Source of the DNA: Ilumatobacter coccineus
GTDB taxonomy: Bacteria; Actinomycetota; Acidimicrobiia; Acidimicrobiales; Ilumatobacteraceae
Direction: 5' to 3'
Assembly: GCA_002748455.1 (NCBI GenBank)
Contig: PDSL01000050.1
Location: 1-43,607, forward strand
Length of the DNA stretch: 43,607 nt
In this document: positions 1-8,396 of the stretch, one piece after another
Position numbering within the stretch: the stretch's first letter is position 1
Layout: every line of letters starts with the position of its first letter
Notes under the pieces: generated by a model
What the model was told of the DNA's origin: nothing
Seen by the model: only the letters and a program-made list of their open reading frames with translations
The model's database searches: none
Made by a program: the position numbers and the translations under genes

Positions 1-1
1 C

Positions 2-235
2 CTCCGCTACGACTACAGCGATGCTCCTCAGCGGCTGGGGTGGTCGATGGTCAAGGGTGATATCCAGCGTTCGATCGACGGTGCCTTCCGGTTTGAGGAT
101 CACGGTGACGAAACCGTTGTCCACTACGACCTCGAAATCGAGTTGGCGGTGCCCCTGCCTGGCTTTGTTAAGCGTCGGGCCGAACGCCGGATCCTCAACG
201 CGGTCAAGGAACTCAAGACGGTCGCTGAGGGCTGA
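2..235 (+). CDS. SRPBCC/polyketide cyclase-like protein, C-terminal part
   Basis: The window opens inside this gene, so only the last 77 residues are visible. They run in frame from base 2 to a TGA at 233-235. The visible part has alternating beta-strand-like stretches (FRFEDHGDETVVHYDLEIEL) followed by a C-terminal helix (VKRRAERRILNAVKELKTV). This is the usual end of START/SRPBCC cyclase or lipid-binding folds, where a long C-terminal helix closes the cavity. No catalytic residues can be judged. The stop is followed immediately by the GTG start of the ROK kinase, so the two genes are probably one transcript. The family assignment is by pattern only and the ligand is unknown. Confidence 0.6.
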   Translation, partial: LRYDYSDAPQRLGWSMVKGDIQRSIDGAFRFEDHGDETVVHYDLEIELAVPLPGFVKRRAERRILNAVKELKTVAEG

Positions 236-1162
236 GTGGCCCGCTCGGTCGGGATCGATGTCGGCGGCACCAAGTGTCTTGGTGTTGCCCTCGACGATGA
301 CCACACCGTCATCTCGGTTGAACGACAGCCCACCCCGGCTGATCCCAACAACCTGGTTGCCGCCCTTACTGACCTGATCGACCTGCTCGGTCCCGCCGAT
401 CACGTTGGCCTCGGACTACCCGGCTGGGTCGACACCGACGGCGTGCTTCGAGCATCGCCTCATCTTGGAGCAGCGGTTGGCTATGACATCGCTGGCGCGG
501 TGGCTGAGCGATGTGGCTTGCCAGCGATCGCTGTCAACGATGCCACCGGCGCAACCCTGGCTGAATGGCGCATCGGGGCCGGACACGGCGTTGACAATCT
601 GGTCATGGTGACCCTCGGAACCGGCATTGGTGGCGGCCTGGTCGCTGATGGACACCTGATCCGAGGACGTCACGGCTGGGCCGGAGAATTCGGTCACATG
701 GTGGTGCACCAGGACGGCCTGCCCTGTCCCTGCGGCCGTCAGGGCTGTTGGGAACGCTACGCGTCAGGCACGGGCTTAGCGGCGGCGGCTCGCCGGTCGG
801 TCCGCACCGGTGATCGGATGCTTGACCTGGCTTGCGGTGATCCCGCGGCGATCACCGGAGAGATCGTCGTCGCAGCGGCGCTTGAGGGCGATGCTCACGC
901 CATCGAGATCATCGATGAGTTGTCGCGCTGGATCGCCTTGGGCCTGGTCAATCTCACCAATGCTCTCGATCCGGAGTTATTTGTCCTCGGTGGCGGGGCG
1001 ATGGAAGGGCTCACGTCCTACCTTGGTGTCATCGAGCAAGGGTTTGTGGAACTGCTCGCTCCACCTCGTGATCAGCCCGCTCCCAGGATCGTCATCGCTC
1101 AACATGGCGAACGGGCGGGAGCGGTAGGAGCTGCCTTGCTCCACACGCTCTGGCCTGGCTAA
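236..1162 (+). CDS. ROK-family sugar kinase, probable glucokinase
   Basis: This 308-residue protein should phosphorylate a hexose, most likely glucose, with ATP in the cytoplasm. The N-terminal phosphate-binding motif DVGGTK is at residues 8-13. The catalytic ND pair is at 101-102, the sugar-contacting E151-F-G-H154 motif follows, and the ROK zinc signature CPCGRQGC lies at 164-171. There is no helix-turn-helix in front, so it is a kinase and not a ROK repressor. It starts with GTG directly after the TGA of the upstream SRPBCC gene, which points to translational coupling. A second, different ROK kinase at 18.2-19.1 kb belongs to the amino sugar operon. Because this copy lies outside any sugar-specific cluster, a housekeeping glucokinase is the best reading; specificity cannot be read from sequence. 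Confidence 0.85.
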   Translation: MARSVGIDVGGTKCLGVALDDDHTVISVERQPTPADPNNLVAALTDLIDLLGPADHVGLGLPGWVDTDGVLRASPHLGAAVGYDIAGAVAERCGLPAIAVNDATGATLAEWRIGAGHGVDNLVMVTLGTGIGGGLVADGHLIRGRHGWAGEFGHMVVHQDGLPCPCGRQGCWERYASGTGLAAAARRSVRTGDRMLDLACGDPAAITGEIVVAAALEGDAHAIEIIDELSRWIALGLVNLTNALDPELFVLGGGAMEGLTSYLGVIEQGFVELLAPPRDQPAPRIVIAQHGERAGAVGAALLHTLWPG

Positions 1163-1192
1163 ATGGGCTCATGGCCGCGGGTGGCCAGGCGC

Positions 1193-1198
1193 TAATGT
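1193..1198 (+). promoter_or_regulatory. -10 box (TAATGT) of a probable leaderless promoter for alaC
   Basis: TAATGT fits the actinobacterial -10 consensus TANNNT and ends 7 nt before the ATG at 1206. No ribosome-binding site lies between them, so transcription probably starts at or next to the start codon. The same arrangement recurs before many first genes in this window. Confidence 0.55.
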
Positions 1199-1205
1199 CG
1201 CAGCC

Positions 1206-2411
1206 ATGGAGTTTCGCCGGATCACCAATCTCCCTCCCTATGTCTTCACCATCATCAACGGATTGAAGATTGCCGGTCGGCGAGCAGGACGGGACGTGAT
1301 CGACCTCGGGTTTGGCAATCCCGACATCCCTTCGCCAGAGATCGCCGTTGACAAGCTGGCTGAAGCGGCTCGCAATCCTCGCAATCATCGCTATTCGCTC
1401 AGCCGGGGCATTCCCAAGTTGCGCGAGGCCGCAGCCGACTACTATCAGCGCACCTGGGGAGTGGAGCTCGATCCTGAAACCGAGATCACCAGCACGATCG
1501 GGGCCAAAGAAGGCTTCACCCATCTGATGTGGGTCCTTCTCGACCAGGGTGATGCCGCCATCGTGCCGACCCCGAGCTATCCGATCCATATCCACGGGCC
1601 ACTCTTTGCCGGTGCCGATCTTCGCCAGGTTCCCATCCATGGTCTCAGCCATCCCGAAGCCCGGGACGACTTCACCGAGGACTTCTTCGACCGGCTCCAT
1701 ACCGCCTACAACGTCGGCTGGCCCAAGCCCCGGGTCCTGGTCATCTCCTTCCCCCATAACCCCACCGGAGCCTGTGTCGATCTCGACTTCATGAACAAGG
1801 TGGTCGAGTTCTGTCGAGAGCGTGACATGATCGCCGTTCACGATTTCGCCTATGCCGACATCGGTTTTGACGGGGTTCAGCCGCCCAGCATTCTCCAGGC
1901 CGAAGGGGCCAAAGATGTGGCGGTCGAAATGTACTCGATGACCAAGTCGTTCTCGATGGCCGGATGGCGCAGCGCCTTCACCGTCGGTAATCCGGAGGTG
2001 GTCGCAGCGCTGGTCAAACTCAAGAGCTATCTCGACTACGGGATCTTCCAACCCATCCAGATCGCTGCCACGGTTACCCTCAACGAAGCCAGCGACTATC
2101 CCAAAGAGGTGTGCGCCACCTACGAGAGCCGTTGTGATGCCCTCATCGATGGGCTTGGCCGGATCGGCTGGGATATCCCCAAGCCGGGCGGCACCATGTT
2201 TGTGTGGGCTCCGATCCCCGAGCCCTATGCCGATATGGATTCGGTGGCGTTCTGTTCGATGCTGGTTGACGACTGCGACGTTGCCCTGTCGCCCGGCGTG
2301 GGCTTCGGACCCGGCGGTGAAGGCTTTGTTCGATTTGCCCTCATCGAGAACGAACAGCGCATCCAACAGGCCATTCGCAACCTGCGACGGGGCCTCGACA
2401 AGCTCGGCTAA
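1206..2411 (+). CDS. alaC: Class I/II pyridoxal-phosphate aminotransferase, AlaC type
   Basis: This 401-residue fold-type I aminotransferase most resembles AlaC, the glutamate-pyruvate (alanine) aminotransferase. The opening EFRRITNLPPYVF and the stretch DLGFGNPD are typical of that branch. PLP-site residues are visible: N185 in SFPHNPTG, D213 and Y216 in VHDFAYAD, and the Schiff-base lysine K247 in YSMTKSFSMAGWR. The arginine expected to bind the substrate carboxylate is in the C-terminal GFVRFAL segment. The length is normal for the family. The gene is monocistronic, with its own leaderless-type promoter. Its TAA overlaps the stop codon of the convergent glpK by 4 bp, so there is no room for a separate terminator. 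LL-diaminopimelate aminotransferase is a less likely alternative. Confidence 0.87.
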   Translation: MEFRRITNLPPYVFTIINGLKIAGRRAGRDVIDLGFGNPDIPSPEIAVDKLAEAARNPRNHRYSLSRGIPKLREAAADYYQRTWGVELDPETEITSTIGAKEGFTHLMWVLLDQGDAAIVPTPSYPIHIHGPLFAGADLRQVPIHGLSHPEARDDFTEDFFDRLHTAYNVGWPKPRVLVISFPHNPTGACVDLDFMNKVVEFCRERDMIAVHDFAYADIGFDGVQPPSILQAEGAKDVAVEMYSMTKSFSMAGWRSAFTVGNPEVVAALVKLKSYLDYGIFQPIQIAATVTLNEASDYPKEVCATYESRCDALIDGLGRIGWDIPKPGGTMFVWAPIPEPYADMDSVAFCSMLVDDCDVALSPGVGFGPGGEGFVRFALIENEQRIQQAIRNLRRGLDKLG

Positions 2412-3889
2412 TCAGCCCAACCTCGGCTGCGTTCCACCGCTCGCTGCCACTGGCGATAATTCGCGTTGGCGGTCGTCCGATCGGGAGCGGGATCAAAGCC
2501 GGCCTCAAACGACCACATCGATGAGATCTCGTCAAGATCGCGCCACACCCCTTCGGCGAGACCGGCCAAGAAGGCGGCTCCGAGGGCGGTCGTTTCTTGA
2601 TCCGCCGGACGCACCACCCTGACCCCGAGCTGGTCAGCTTGGAGCTGGAGCATGAAGTCCATCACCGACGCGCCACCGTCAACGCGTAATTCGGTGATCG
2701 GGATGCCGCTGGCCGATACCATCGCCTCAACCACATCTCGGGTCTGATAGGTCATCGACTCGACCACCGCCCGGGTCAGATGAGCCCGCGTCGTTCCTCT
2801 GGTGATCCCCACGATGGTGCCTCGGGCGTAGGGATCCCACCAGGGCGATCCCAACCCGGCGAAGGCGGGCACCAGATAGACCCCATCGGTGGACTCCACA
2901 CTGGCAGCCAGCGGTCCCGTTTCAGCAGCGTGGTCGATGATCTGGATCCCGTCGCGCAGCCATTGGATCGCTGCCCCGGTCACAAAGATCGATCCTTCGA
3001 GGGCATAGACGACCGTTCCATCAGAGAGCTCCCACGCCACCGTGGTCAGCATGCCCTCGGTGGGTGGGGGACAGGTGTCGCCCACATTGAGCAGGACAAA
3101 GCTGCCGGTGCCATAGGTGTTCTTGGCCATTCCTGGGCTGAAGCAGGCCTGGCCGAACAAGGCGGCTTGCTGGTCGCCAGCCACACCGCTGATCGGGATA
3201 CCCGCCGGAGCGCCATAGCGATCTGAGCTCACCCCAAACCGGCCACTCGATGGGCGAATCTCCGCCAGAGCGCTGATCGGCACCCCAAGAAGACCGCACA
3301 GGTCAGGATCCCAGGTGCGGGAACCGATATTGAAGACCATGGTCCGGCTGGCATTGGTGACATCGGTAGCGAAGACCTCGCCGCCGGTCAGTTTCCACAT
3401 CAGCCAGGTGTCGATCGTGCCGAGGGCCAGGTCATCGTCGATCGGGATCTCGCGGTTGTTGAGCATCCAGGCGTACTTGGTGCCAGAGAAGTAGGGATCG
3501 AGGACCAGTCCGGTGCGCCCTCTGACCAGATCGAGATGACCGGCCGCGGCGAGTTCATCGCAGCGATCAGCGGTCCGGCGATCCTGCCACACCAGAGCCC
3601 GGCCGTACACCTTGCCGGTAGAACGATTCCACGCCACCGCGGTCTCGCGTTGGTTGGTGATCCCAATCGCTGCCACCCGATCGATCCCGACCTGGTCGAC
3701 GACCTCATTGAGGGTGGCCACCGCGGCGGCCCAGATCTCATCAGCATCATGTTCCACCCAGCCGGGATGAGGATAGTGCTGGGTGAACTCGCGATAGGCA
3801 GCAACCGGTGTGCGGGCATCAGCCCACACCGCTCGGCTGCGGACTCCAGTGGTTCCAGCGTCGATGGCGATCACACACGGGGCGCTCAT
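2408..3889 (-). CDS. glpK: Glycerol kinase (FGGY family)
   Basis: This 493-residue FGGY carbohydrate kinase converts glycerol and ATP to glycerol 3-phosphate. The N-terminal phosphate motif DAGTTGVRSRA is present, followed by the glycerol kinase-typical W-V-E-H-D-A-x-E-I-W segment near residue 45. GVAGDQQAALFGQ carries the catalytic Asp, and the C-terminal FGGY signature region reads GLGSPWWDPYARG. The family's usual length is about 500. No glpF, glpD or regulator adjoins it, so it looks like a stand-alone gene. The ATG at 3889 is chosen because a TACCGT -10 box lies 8 nt upstream. The 3' end overlaps alaC in opposite orientation, so each transcript must run into antisense of the other. Confidence 0.92.
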   Translation of the reverse strand: MSAPCVIAIDAGTTGVRSRAVWADARTPVAAYREFTQHYPHPGWVEHDADEIWAAAVATLNEVVDQVGIDRVAAIGITNQRETAVAWNRSTGKVYGRALVWQDRRTADRCDELAAAGHLDLVRGRTGLVLDPYFSGTKYAWMLNNREIPIDDDLALGTIDTWLMWKLTGGEVFATDVTNASRTMVFNIGSRTWDPDLCGLLGVPISALAEIRPSSGRFGVSSDRYGAPAGIPISGVAGDQQAALFGQACFSPGMAKNTYGTGSFVLLNVGDTCPPPTEGMLTTVAWELSDGTVVYALEGSIFVTGAAIQWLRDGIQIIDHAAETGPLAASVESTDGVYLVPAFAGLGSPWWDPYARGTIVGITRGTTRAHLTRAVVESMTYQTRDVVEAMVSASGIPITELRVDGGASVMDFMLQLQADQLGVRVVRPADQETTALGAAFLAGLAEGVWRDLDEISSMWSFEAGFDPAPDRTTANANYRQWQRAVERSRGWAD

Positions 3890-3897
3890 ACCGATCG

Positions 3898-3903
3898 ACG
3901 GTA
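3898..3903 (-). promoter_or_regulatory. -10 box (TACCGT) of a probable leaderless promoter for glpK
   Basis: Reading leftward, TACCGT is followed by 8 nt and then the ATG of glpK. It fits TANNNT and no ribosome-binding site intervenes. It sits between glpK and the stop of the preceding minus-strand gene at 3909. Confidence 0.5.
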
Positions 3904-3908
3904 GTGGG

Positions 3909-4256
3909 TTAGCGCTTCTTGCGCTTCGCTTTGGGTCGGTTTGCTGCGTTGGTCCGCCGGGTTGGGGCGGGTGCGGGACGCCCCTGCGGGGTGGTGGCTG
4001 CAGCCTCCTTGGCCGCAGCAGCGGTGCGGGCGTCGGCTCGAATCTCTTTGATCGTCTTGGGCTGATAGCCCAACTTGGCCATCACATAGCCAAACAGGAG
4101 ATAGAGCGGCAAGCTCATGATCAAGCCAGCGGTGATCCCCACCACGGACCGCTCTCGGAAGATCAGAACGAAGGCAATTGCCATCACCACCGCATAGATC
4201 GCCCAGGTCTTGAAGAGCTGGGACCAGTTGACCGTTCGAGAATTATCCCATCGCAT
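3909..4256 (-). CDS. Small two-helix membrane protein with basic tail
   Basis: I do not recognise this 115-residue protein. It has two hydrophobic segments (about residues 18-33 and 38-61). A charged stretch follows, then an Ala/Pro/Arg/Lys-rich C-terminus ending in KAKRKKR, which should lie in the cytoplasm. The start chosen is the ATG at 4256 (MRWDNSRTVNW), with AGGA about 9 nt upstream. The reading frame is open further upstream, but that would overlap the preceding lipoprotein gene and adds a sequence without character. It lies 10 bp after the GerMN lipoprotein gene, so it is probably the last gene of the regulator-kinase-lipoprotein transcript. No function is assigned. Confidence 0.65.
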   Translation of the reverse strand: MRWDNSRTVNWSQLFKTWAIYAVVMAIAFVLIFRERSVVGITAGLIMSLPLYLLFGYVMAKLGYQPKTIKEIRADARTAAAAKEAAATTPQGRPAPAPTRRTNAANRPKAKRKKR

Positions 4257-4266
4257 AACAGTTGTC

Positions 4267-4854
4267 CTAGGTTGCATCGCCGGGCAGAGCCGGATAGTCG
4301 GGTTGAGCGGTTGCCGCCGCGTTGGGGAAGTCATACACCCTCAACACGGTCTTGGTCTCTCCGGTCGGCGTGAGCCAGCCCACCGTGGTGCCATCGACAT
4401 CGATCTGAACCGCTTCGATCCCGTCGAGTTCGGTGGCGGTATAGACGATCTGGGCTAAGGCTTGGGTGAGCGCTGGACCGGTCAGGTCGGTGATGTCCTC
4501 GGTGATGTCGAGGACCAAGAGCTGGCCACGTGAACGAGCGGACAAGAGACGGGTATCGGGCGGAATCGCTGAGCTGTACTGGGCTTGTTGTTCGTCGGGG
4601 TTGGGGCCGAGCAATAAGACCTTGATCAGATCATCGCGGGAAACCGCGGTACGAGGAACCGACTTGAGCAGTCGTTCTTCGCCGGGGGCAACCAAATAGA
4701 TCCGCTCTGCGCCGGCCGCCGTCGCTGCTGACGGGTTGGCGACGACCACGATCTCGCCTTCGTCGTCAGACAGGGGGCGGGGTGCGGCATCGGGTCGGAT
4801 CCCACACGCCGAGGTGACCGCGATGACCAGAACGAGGAGGGCCCACCGTCTCAC
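4267..4854 (-). CDS. GerMN-domain lipoprotein (LpqB-like), module 1
   Basis: This is a 195-residue lipoprotein predicted on the outer face of the membrane. The signal peptide VRRWALLVLVIAVTSAC ends in a lipobox with the lipidated cysteine at residue 17. Residues about 50-170 look like one GerMN (sporulation/germination) domain: a basic strand, the V-L-L-L-G-P-N-P segment, then an alternating hydrophobic region with LTQALAQIVYT. The GTG start at 4854 overlaps the kinase TGA as GTGA; the longer open frame would run into the kinase gene. In actinobacteria LpqB, which carries a GerMN domain, is encoded after mtrAB and modulates MtrB. This short version without a propeller domain probably plays a similar accessory role. 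That role is inferred from context. A paralogue lies at 9282-9986. Confidence 0.75.
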   Translation of the reverse strand: MRRWALLVLVIAVTSACGIRPDAAPRPLSDDEGEIVVVANPSAATAAGAERIYLVAPGEERLLKSVPRTAVSRDDLIKVLLLGPNPDEQQAQYSSAIPPDTRLLSARSRGQLLVLDITEDITDLTGPALTQALAQIVYTATELDGIEAVQIDVDGTTVGWLTPTGETKTVLRVYDFPNAAATAQPDYPALPGDAT

Positions 4855-6317
4855 AGGTCGATCTCCTCGGCGTTGAGCTCGATGACAAACCGGGCACCTG
4901 AGGTGCCATCCAGGCGGTCTTCGACCCACAGACGTCCCCCATGGAGGCGGACATGTTCGTCAACCAGGGCCAGGCCAAGACCAGCTCCGTCGCTGGAGGC
5001 GCGGCGTCCAGCGACGCCTCCTCGGGCGAAGCGTTCGAAGATCAGCTGTCGCTCATCGAGCGGCACGCCGGTTCCGTGATCCTCCACCGCAATCCGCACT
5101 CTCAGGTCGCCGTCGGCGGTTGACCCGCTTTCGGTGATCGCCACCTCAGCATTGCCTCCACCGTGGAGACGAGCATTGTCGATCAAGTTGGCGATCGCTC
5201 GAGCGAGGCGCCGACGGTCGCCTTCGATCAAGAGATGCTCAGCGACCGGGGTGGCGCTGATCGGGGTGTCGGGAAGGCTGCTGACCCCAACGGCGTTGCG
5301 GACGAACTCGACCGCCAAGAGTTCTTCGATATGAAGACGGACCGCCCCGGCATCGAAGCGGCTGATCTCAAGCAAGTCTTCGACCAAGCCGCGGAAGCGG
5401 ATCACATCGCTCTTCAAGAGGTCGAGCGCGGCCTGGGCTCGAGGTGGCATCTCATCGCGACGAGCGTCCATCACGTCGACCGATGCCGACAGGGTGGTCA
5501 AGGGCGATCTCAGCTCATGGCTCACGTCGGAAGCGAACCGGGTATCGCGTTCGATCCGGTTCTGCAAGGCGGTTGCCATGTCGTTGAACGAACGTGCCAG
5601 CACCGACAGGTCGGGGTCGCTGGTGGGCTCCAATCGGGTGACGAGGCGTCCGCTGGCGATCGCTTTGGCTGCTTGGGCTGCCACCTTGACCGGGCGTACC
5701 GCTCGTCGGGCGGCCAGGCTGCCGGCGAAGGCCGCCAGGGTGGTCGTGGTCGCCGTCCCGAGCAGGAGGGAGAGTCGCACCGACCCCAAGGTTTCGGCAA
5801 CATCGCTCATCGAGAAGAACTCGAAGTAGGCGGCATCGGAATTTGGTAGAGGGAATCCGACGACAATGTTCGGTTCACCATCGATCGTCGTGATCATGCG
5901 GGCTGCAGTGCGGTCACCGATCACAGTCTTGATCAAGGAATCAGGGATCTGGTCTTCGCTATAGCTCGGATTGCCAGCCGCAAAGTCTGAGTTGTACCAC
6001 AGCACCGGGGTGTGTACACCCAGGTCGGTCAGTTGCAAGATCGTTGGCCCGGCTGAGGTGGGAGCTGCTCTCAGACTGCCGACCGCCTGGATGGCGTTGC
6101 GGCGGGCTGATTCTCGTGCTGATTGGTCTCGCTGCTGGACCAAGCTGGTGCGGGTGAATCCATAGGTGACGAAGGCGAACACGACCGAGAGGCCGAGTGC
6201 GCCGAGCAAGAACATCAACAAGATGCGCCGACGCAGCCCTAAACGCCGCGAGCGTGCTGGCGCCAATTGGTTGGTGTCGTCAAACTCGAGTGTCGAGTCG
6301 ATGTCCGAGGGCTTCAC
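4851..6317 (-). CDS. MtrB-like sensor histidine kinase, module 1
   Basis: This 488-residue membrane kinase has transmembrane helices at about residues 30-54 and 180-203, with an extracytoplasmic sensor segment of about 125 residues between them. A HAMP linker occupies about 205-258. The H-box FASDVSHELRSPLTTL carries phosphorylated H267. The ATP-binding domain shows the N-box (NLIDNARLHGGG, from 377), G1 (DHGTG, 413-417) and G2 (GAGLGLALV, from 444). It should autophosphorylate and hand phosphate to the regulator encoded 8 bp upstream. The architecture and the H-box context match MtrB. In mycobacteria MtrAB governs cell-wall and division functions; the signal here is unknown. It has a paralogue at 9983-11374, and the segment just before both H-boxes (SDPDL, SFNDMA, RFASDVSHELRSP) is nearly the same. 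Confidence 0.88.
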   Translation of the reverse strand: MKPSDIDSTLEFDDTNQLAPARSRRLGLRRRILLMFLLGALGLSVVFAFVTYGFTRTSLVQQRDQSARESARRNAIQAVGSLRAAPTSAGPTILQLTDLGVHTPVLWYNSDFAAGNPSYSEDQIPDSLIKTVIGDRTAARMITTIDGEPNIVVGFPLPNSDAAYFEFFSMSDVAETLGSVRLSLLLGTATTTTLAAFAGSLAARRAVRPVKVAAQAAKAIASGRLVTRLEPTSDPDLSVLARSFNDMATALQNRIERDTRFASDVSHELRSPLTTLSASVDVMDARRDEMPPRAQAALDLLKSDVIRFRGLVEDLLEISRFDAGAVRLHIEELLAVEFVRNAVGVSSLPDTPISATPVAEHLLIEGDRRRLARAIANLIDNARLHGGGNAEVAITESGSTADGDLRVRIAVEDHGTGVPLDERQLIFERFARGGVAGRRASSDGAGLGLALVDEHVRLHGGRLWVEDRLDGTSGARFVIELNAEEIDL

Positions 6318-6325
6318 GGGCCCGA

Positions 6326-7006
6326 CTATGGCTGGAGTCGGTAGCCCAAGCCGCGCACGGTGACCACATGGCGCGGGTTGGCTGGATCGAGTTCGATCTT
6401 GGTTCGCAGACGACGGATGTGGACATCCACCAAACGTCCATCGCCGAAGTAGTCATAGCCCCACACCTTGTCGAGGAGAGCTTCGCGGCTAAAGACCTTG
6501 CCCGGGCTTTCGGCGAGCTCGCACAGCAAGCGGAATTCGGTCTTGGTGAGGTGAACCTCAGAACCAGAGATGAGGACCTTGCCTTCTTCGGGAATCAATT
6601 CCAGTTCGTTGAACACCAGGTGAGCTCGATGGGGAGCGACCGGACGAATCCGACGCAGGAGGGCTCGGATGCGGGCCGAGAGCTCCTTGGCCTGGAAGGG
6701 TTTGGTGAGATAGTCGTCAGCACCTGCTTCGAGCCCAGCAACCACATCGTGGGTGTCGTTGCGGGCGGTCACCATGATGACCGGGACATCGCTGGTACGG
6801 CGGATCGTTCGACAGAGCTGGAACCCGTCGATACCGGGCAGCATGATGTCGATCAAGACCACGTCCGGGTTGACCGTTGAGAATTGCTCGATGGCATCCT
6901 CACCGCTTGCGGCTTCGGCAACCGTCCAGCCTTCGTCTTCGAGTGCGAGTTTCACTGCCGAACGGATGCGTTCATCATCCTCGACCGTCAAGATACGTGT
7001 GCCCAC
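6326..7006 (-). CDS. OmpR-family response regulator, MtrA-like, module 1
   Basis: This 226-residue DNA-binding regulator has a receiver domain (about 1-115) with acidic pocket E9-D10-D11, phosphoacceptor D53 in LIDIMLPGIDG, T80 and K102 in LTKPF. A winged-helix output domain follows (about 128-226), with the typical LTKTEFRLLCELAE and VRGLGYRL segments. The GTG start at 7006 has AGGAG a few nucleotides upstream. It is the first gene of a regulator, kinase, lipoprotein and membrane protein transcript. Only 45 bp separate it from the preceding IMPase-like gene, so it may be read from that promoter as well. It is an MtrA-type regulator by family resemblance. A second copy is at 11539-12231. Confidence 0.88.
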   Translation of the reverse strand: MGTRILTVEDDERIRSAVKLALEDEGWTVAEAASGEDAIEQFSTVNPDVVLIDIMLPGIDGFQLCRTIRRTSDVPVIMVTARNDTHDVVAGLEAGADDYLTKPFQAKELSARIRALLRRIRPVAPHRAHLVFNELELIPEEGKVLISGSEVHLTKTEFRLLCELAESPGKVFSREALLDKVWGYDYFGDGRLVDVHIRRLRTKIELDPANPRHVVTVRGLGYRLQP

Positions 7007-7051
7007 GTCTCCTATGATGCCCCAAAATTGACTCGAAGTCGCGGCTCCCGC

Positions 7052-7837
7052 TCAACAACCGCCCGACAAGAGTTCGACTAGGTCGTCATGGATACCTGGC
7101 GCGGCGACCACCAGGTCGGCTGGTGTTGCCGGCCCACCCTCAGAATCCGACGACCGCGCACCGGCTTCGCGGGCGATCAGCTCCCCAGCGGCAGCGTCCC
7201 ACAGATTGAGGTAGGTCTCGTAGTAGCCATCGATACGGCCGCAGGCGACCATGCACAGATCGACCGCTGCCGAGCCCAGCCGACGGATGTCGCGTACCCG
7301 GGGCAAGAGGTGGGGGAGTCGCTGGGCTTGCTCGGCTCGGCGTTCCGGCAGATAGGCGAACCCGGTCGCGATCAAGGCGGTGGCGATGTCGGTCTTGTCG
7401 CTGGCCGAGATCGGACGACCGTTGACGGTGGCGCCACCACCGCGGTGGGCTGAAAACAGCTCCGCGAAGACCGGGACATAGACCGCTCCGGCGACCATGT
7501 CATCGTCTTGGGCAACAGCGACCGAACAACACCACGCTGGTTGGTCGTAGACGAAATTGGTGGTGCCGTCGATGGGGTCGATATGCCAGGCGTAGCCGCT
7601 GGTGCCGGTGATCGAGGTGCCTTCTTCGCCGACGATCGCATCGTCGGGTCGTTCGGCGCGCAAGATATCGACGATGCTGGCTTCGGCAGCGCGGTCGAAT
7701 TCGGTGATCAGGTCGGTGGTCGACGATTTGGTGTCCGGGTCGAGGGTGCTGGCTCGACGTCGACCCTGGTAGGCGATCGTTCCGGCCTCGTAGGCGAGAC
7801 GTTCACACAAGGTTCGAAGATCGGTGTCGTGGGTCAT
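7052..7837 (-). CDS. Inositol monophosphatase family phosphatase
   Basis: This 261-residue cytoplasmic Mg-dependent sugar-phosphate phosphatase has the two family signatures: GEE at 70-72 and DPIDGTTNF at 87-95 bind the metals and phosphate. The C-terminal WDAAAGELIAREAGA holds the third metal-site Asp. Possible substrates are inositol 1-phosphate, histidinol phosphate or fructose 1,6-bisphosphate; the sequence does not decide. The ATG at 7837 (MTHDTD) is chosen because a TACTCT -10 box lies 8 nt upstream. A much longer open frame runs up to 8227, but its extra 130 residues have no family resemblance and lie antisense-free over the MaoC gene on the same strand in another frame. Confidence 0.87.
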   Translation of the reverse strand: MTHDTDLRTLCERLAYEAGTIAYQGRRRASTLDPDTKSSTTDLITEFDRAAEASIVDILRAERPDDAIVGEEGTSITGTSGYAWHIDPIDGTTNFVYDQPAWCCSVAVAQDDDMVAGAVYVPVFAELFSAHRGGGATVNGRPISASDKTDIATALIATGFAYLPERRAEQAQRLPHLLPRVRDIRRLGSAAVDLCMVACGRIDGYYETYLNLWDAAAGELIAREAGARSSDSEGGPATPADLVVAAPGIHDDLVELLSGGC

Positions 7838-7845
7838 CAGGGGCG

Positions 7846-7851
7846 AGAGTA
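7846..7851 (-). promoter_or_regulatory. -10 box (TACTCT) of a probable leaderless promoter for the IMPase-family gene
   Basis: Reading leftward, TACTCT is followed by 8 nt and then the ATG at 7837. It fits TANNNT, with no ribosome-binding site in between. Confidence 0.5.
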
Positions 7852-7899
7852 GCGCTGATCGTTGTGGTCCCTGGAGTCGACCGCTCAGACCGTGAGTCG

Positions 7900-8370
7900 T
7901 CAGAGATAATTCCGGAACACGATCTCGGCGACACAGCTGGGCTTGGATGCTCCCTCGCATTCGAACACAAATTTCATCGTGGCTTGGATGCCGCCCGGAA
8001 CATCGACAACCTCCAGCAGCTCGATGCCCAGACGCAGGCGTGACCCGACCATGACCGGGGAGGGGAACCGAACCTTGTTGGTGCCATAGTTGACCGCCAT
8101 CGAGAATCCCTCGAAGGCCACGATGTCTGGGTAGAGCGCTGGACCGAGCGACAAGGTCAGATAGCCGTGGGCGACCGGTCCACCAAACGGTCCCGCTGTG
8201 GCCTTGTCGACATCGACATGGATCCACTGGAAGTCGCCGGTCGCTTCGGCGAACTGGTTAACCCGTTCCTGGGTGATCTCGTGATAGTCGCTGTAGCCGA
8301 GGTGTTGGCCGACCAAGCTGCGGAGTTCGTCGGGACCATTGATGACGCGCGGTTTCATGACTATCAGCAT
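7900..8370 (-). CDS. MaoC-like (R)-specific enoyl-acyl hydratase
   Basis: This 156-residue single hot-dog protein carries the hydratase-2 motif. FAEATGDFQWIHVD provides the catalytic Asp (D46) and His (H51), and GPVAHGYLTLSL follows as the substrate-binding segment. Proteins of this family hydrate (R)-3-hydroxyacyl/enoyl thioesters in fatty acid, polyhydroxyalkanoate or mycolate-like metabolism. The start is either ATG 8370, with GAGG 4 nt upstream, or ATG 8358; 8370 is given. It is divergent from era, with only 26 bp between the two start codons, so their promoters must overlap. The substrate cannot be read from sequence. Confidence 0.85.
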   Translation of the reverse strand: MLIVMKPRVINGPDELRSLVGQHLGYSDYHEITQERVNQFAEATGDFQWIHVDVDKATAGPFGGPVAHGYLTLSLGPALYPDIVAFEGFSMAVNYGTNKVRFPSPVMVGSRLRLGIELLEVVDVPGGIQATMKFVFECEGASKPSCVAEIVFRNYL

Positions 8371-8396
8371 GACACCTCGTTGGGCGTGATACGAAT

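Noticed and set aside
1092..2366. 424-codon minus-strand open frame over the aminotransferase
   Set aside because: It mirrors alaC and has no recognisable protein features.
7838..8227. N-terminal extension of the IMPase-like protein
   Set aside because: The extra 130 residues lie over the MaoC gene in another frame, have no family resemblance, and a -10 box precedes the internal ATG at 7837.
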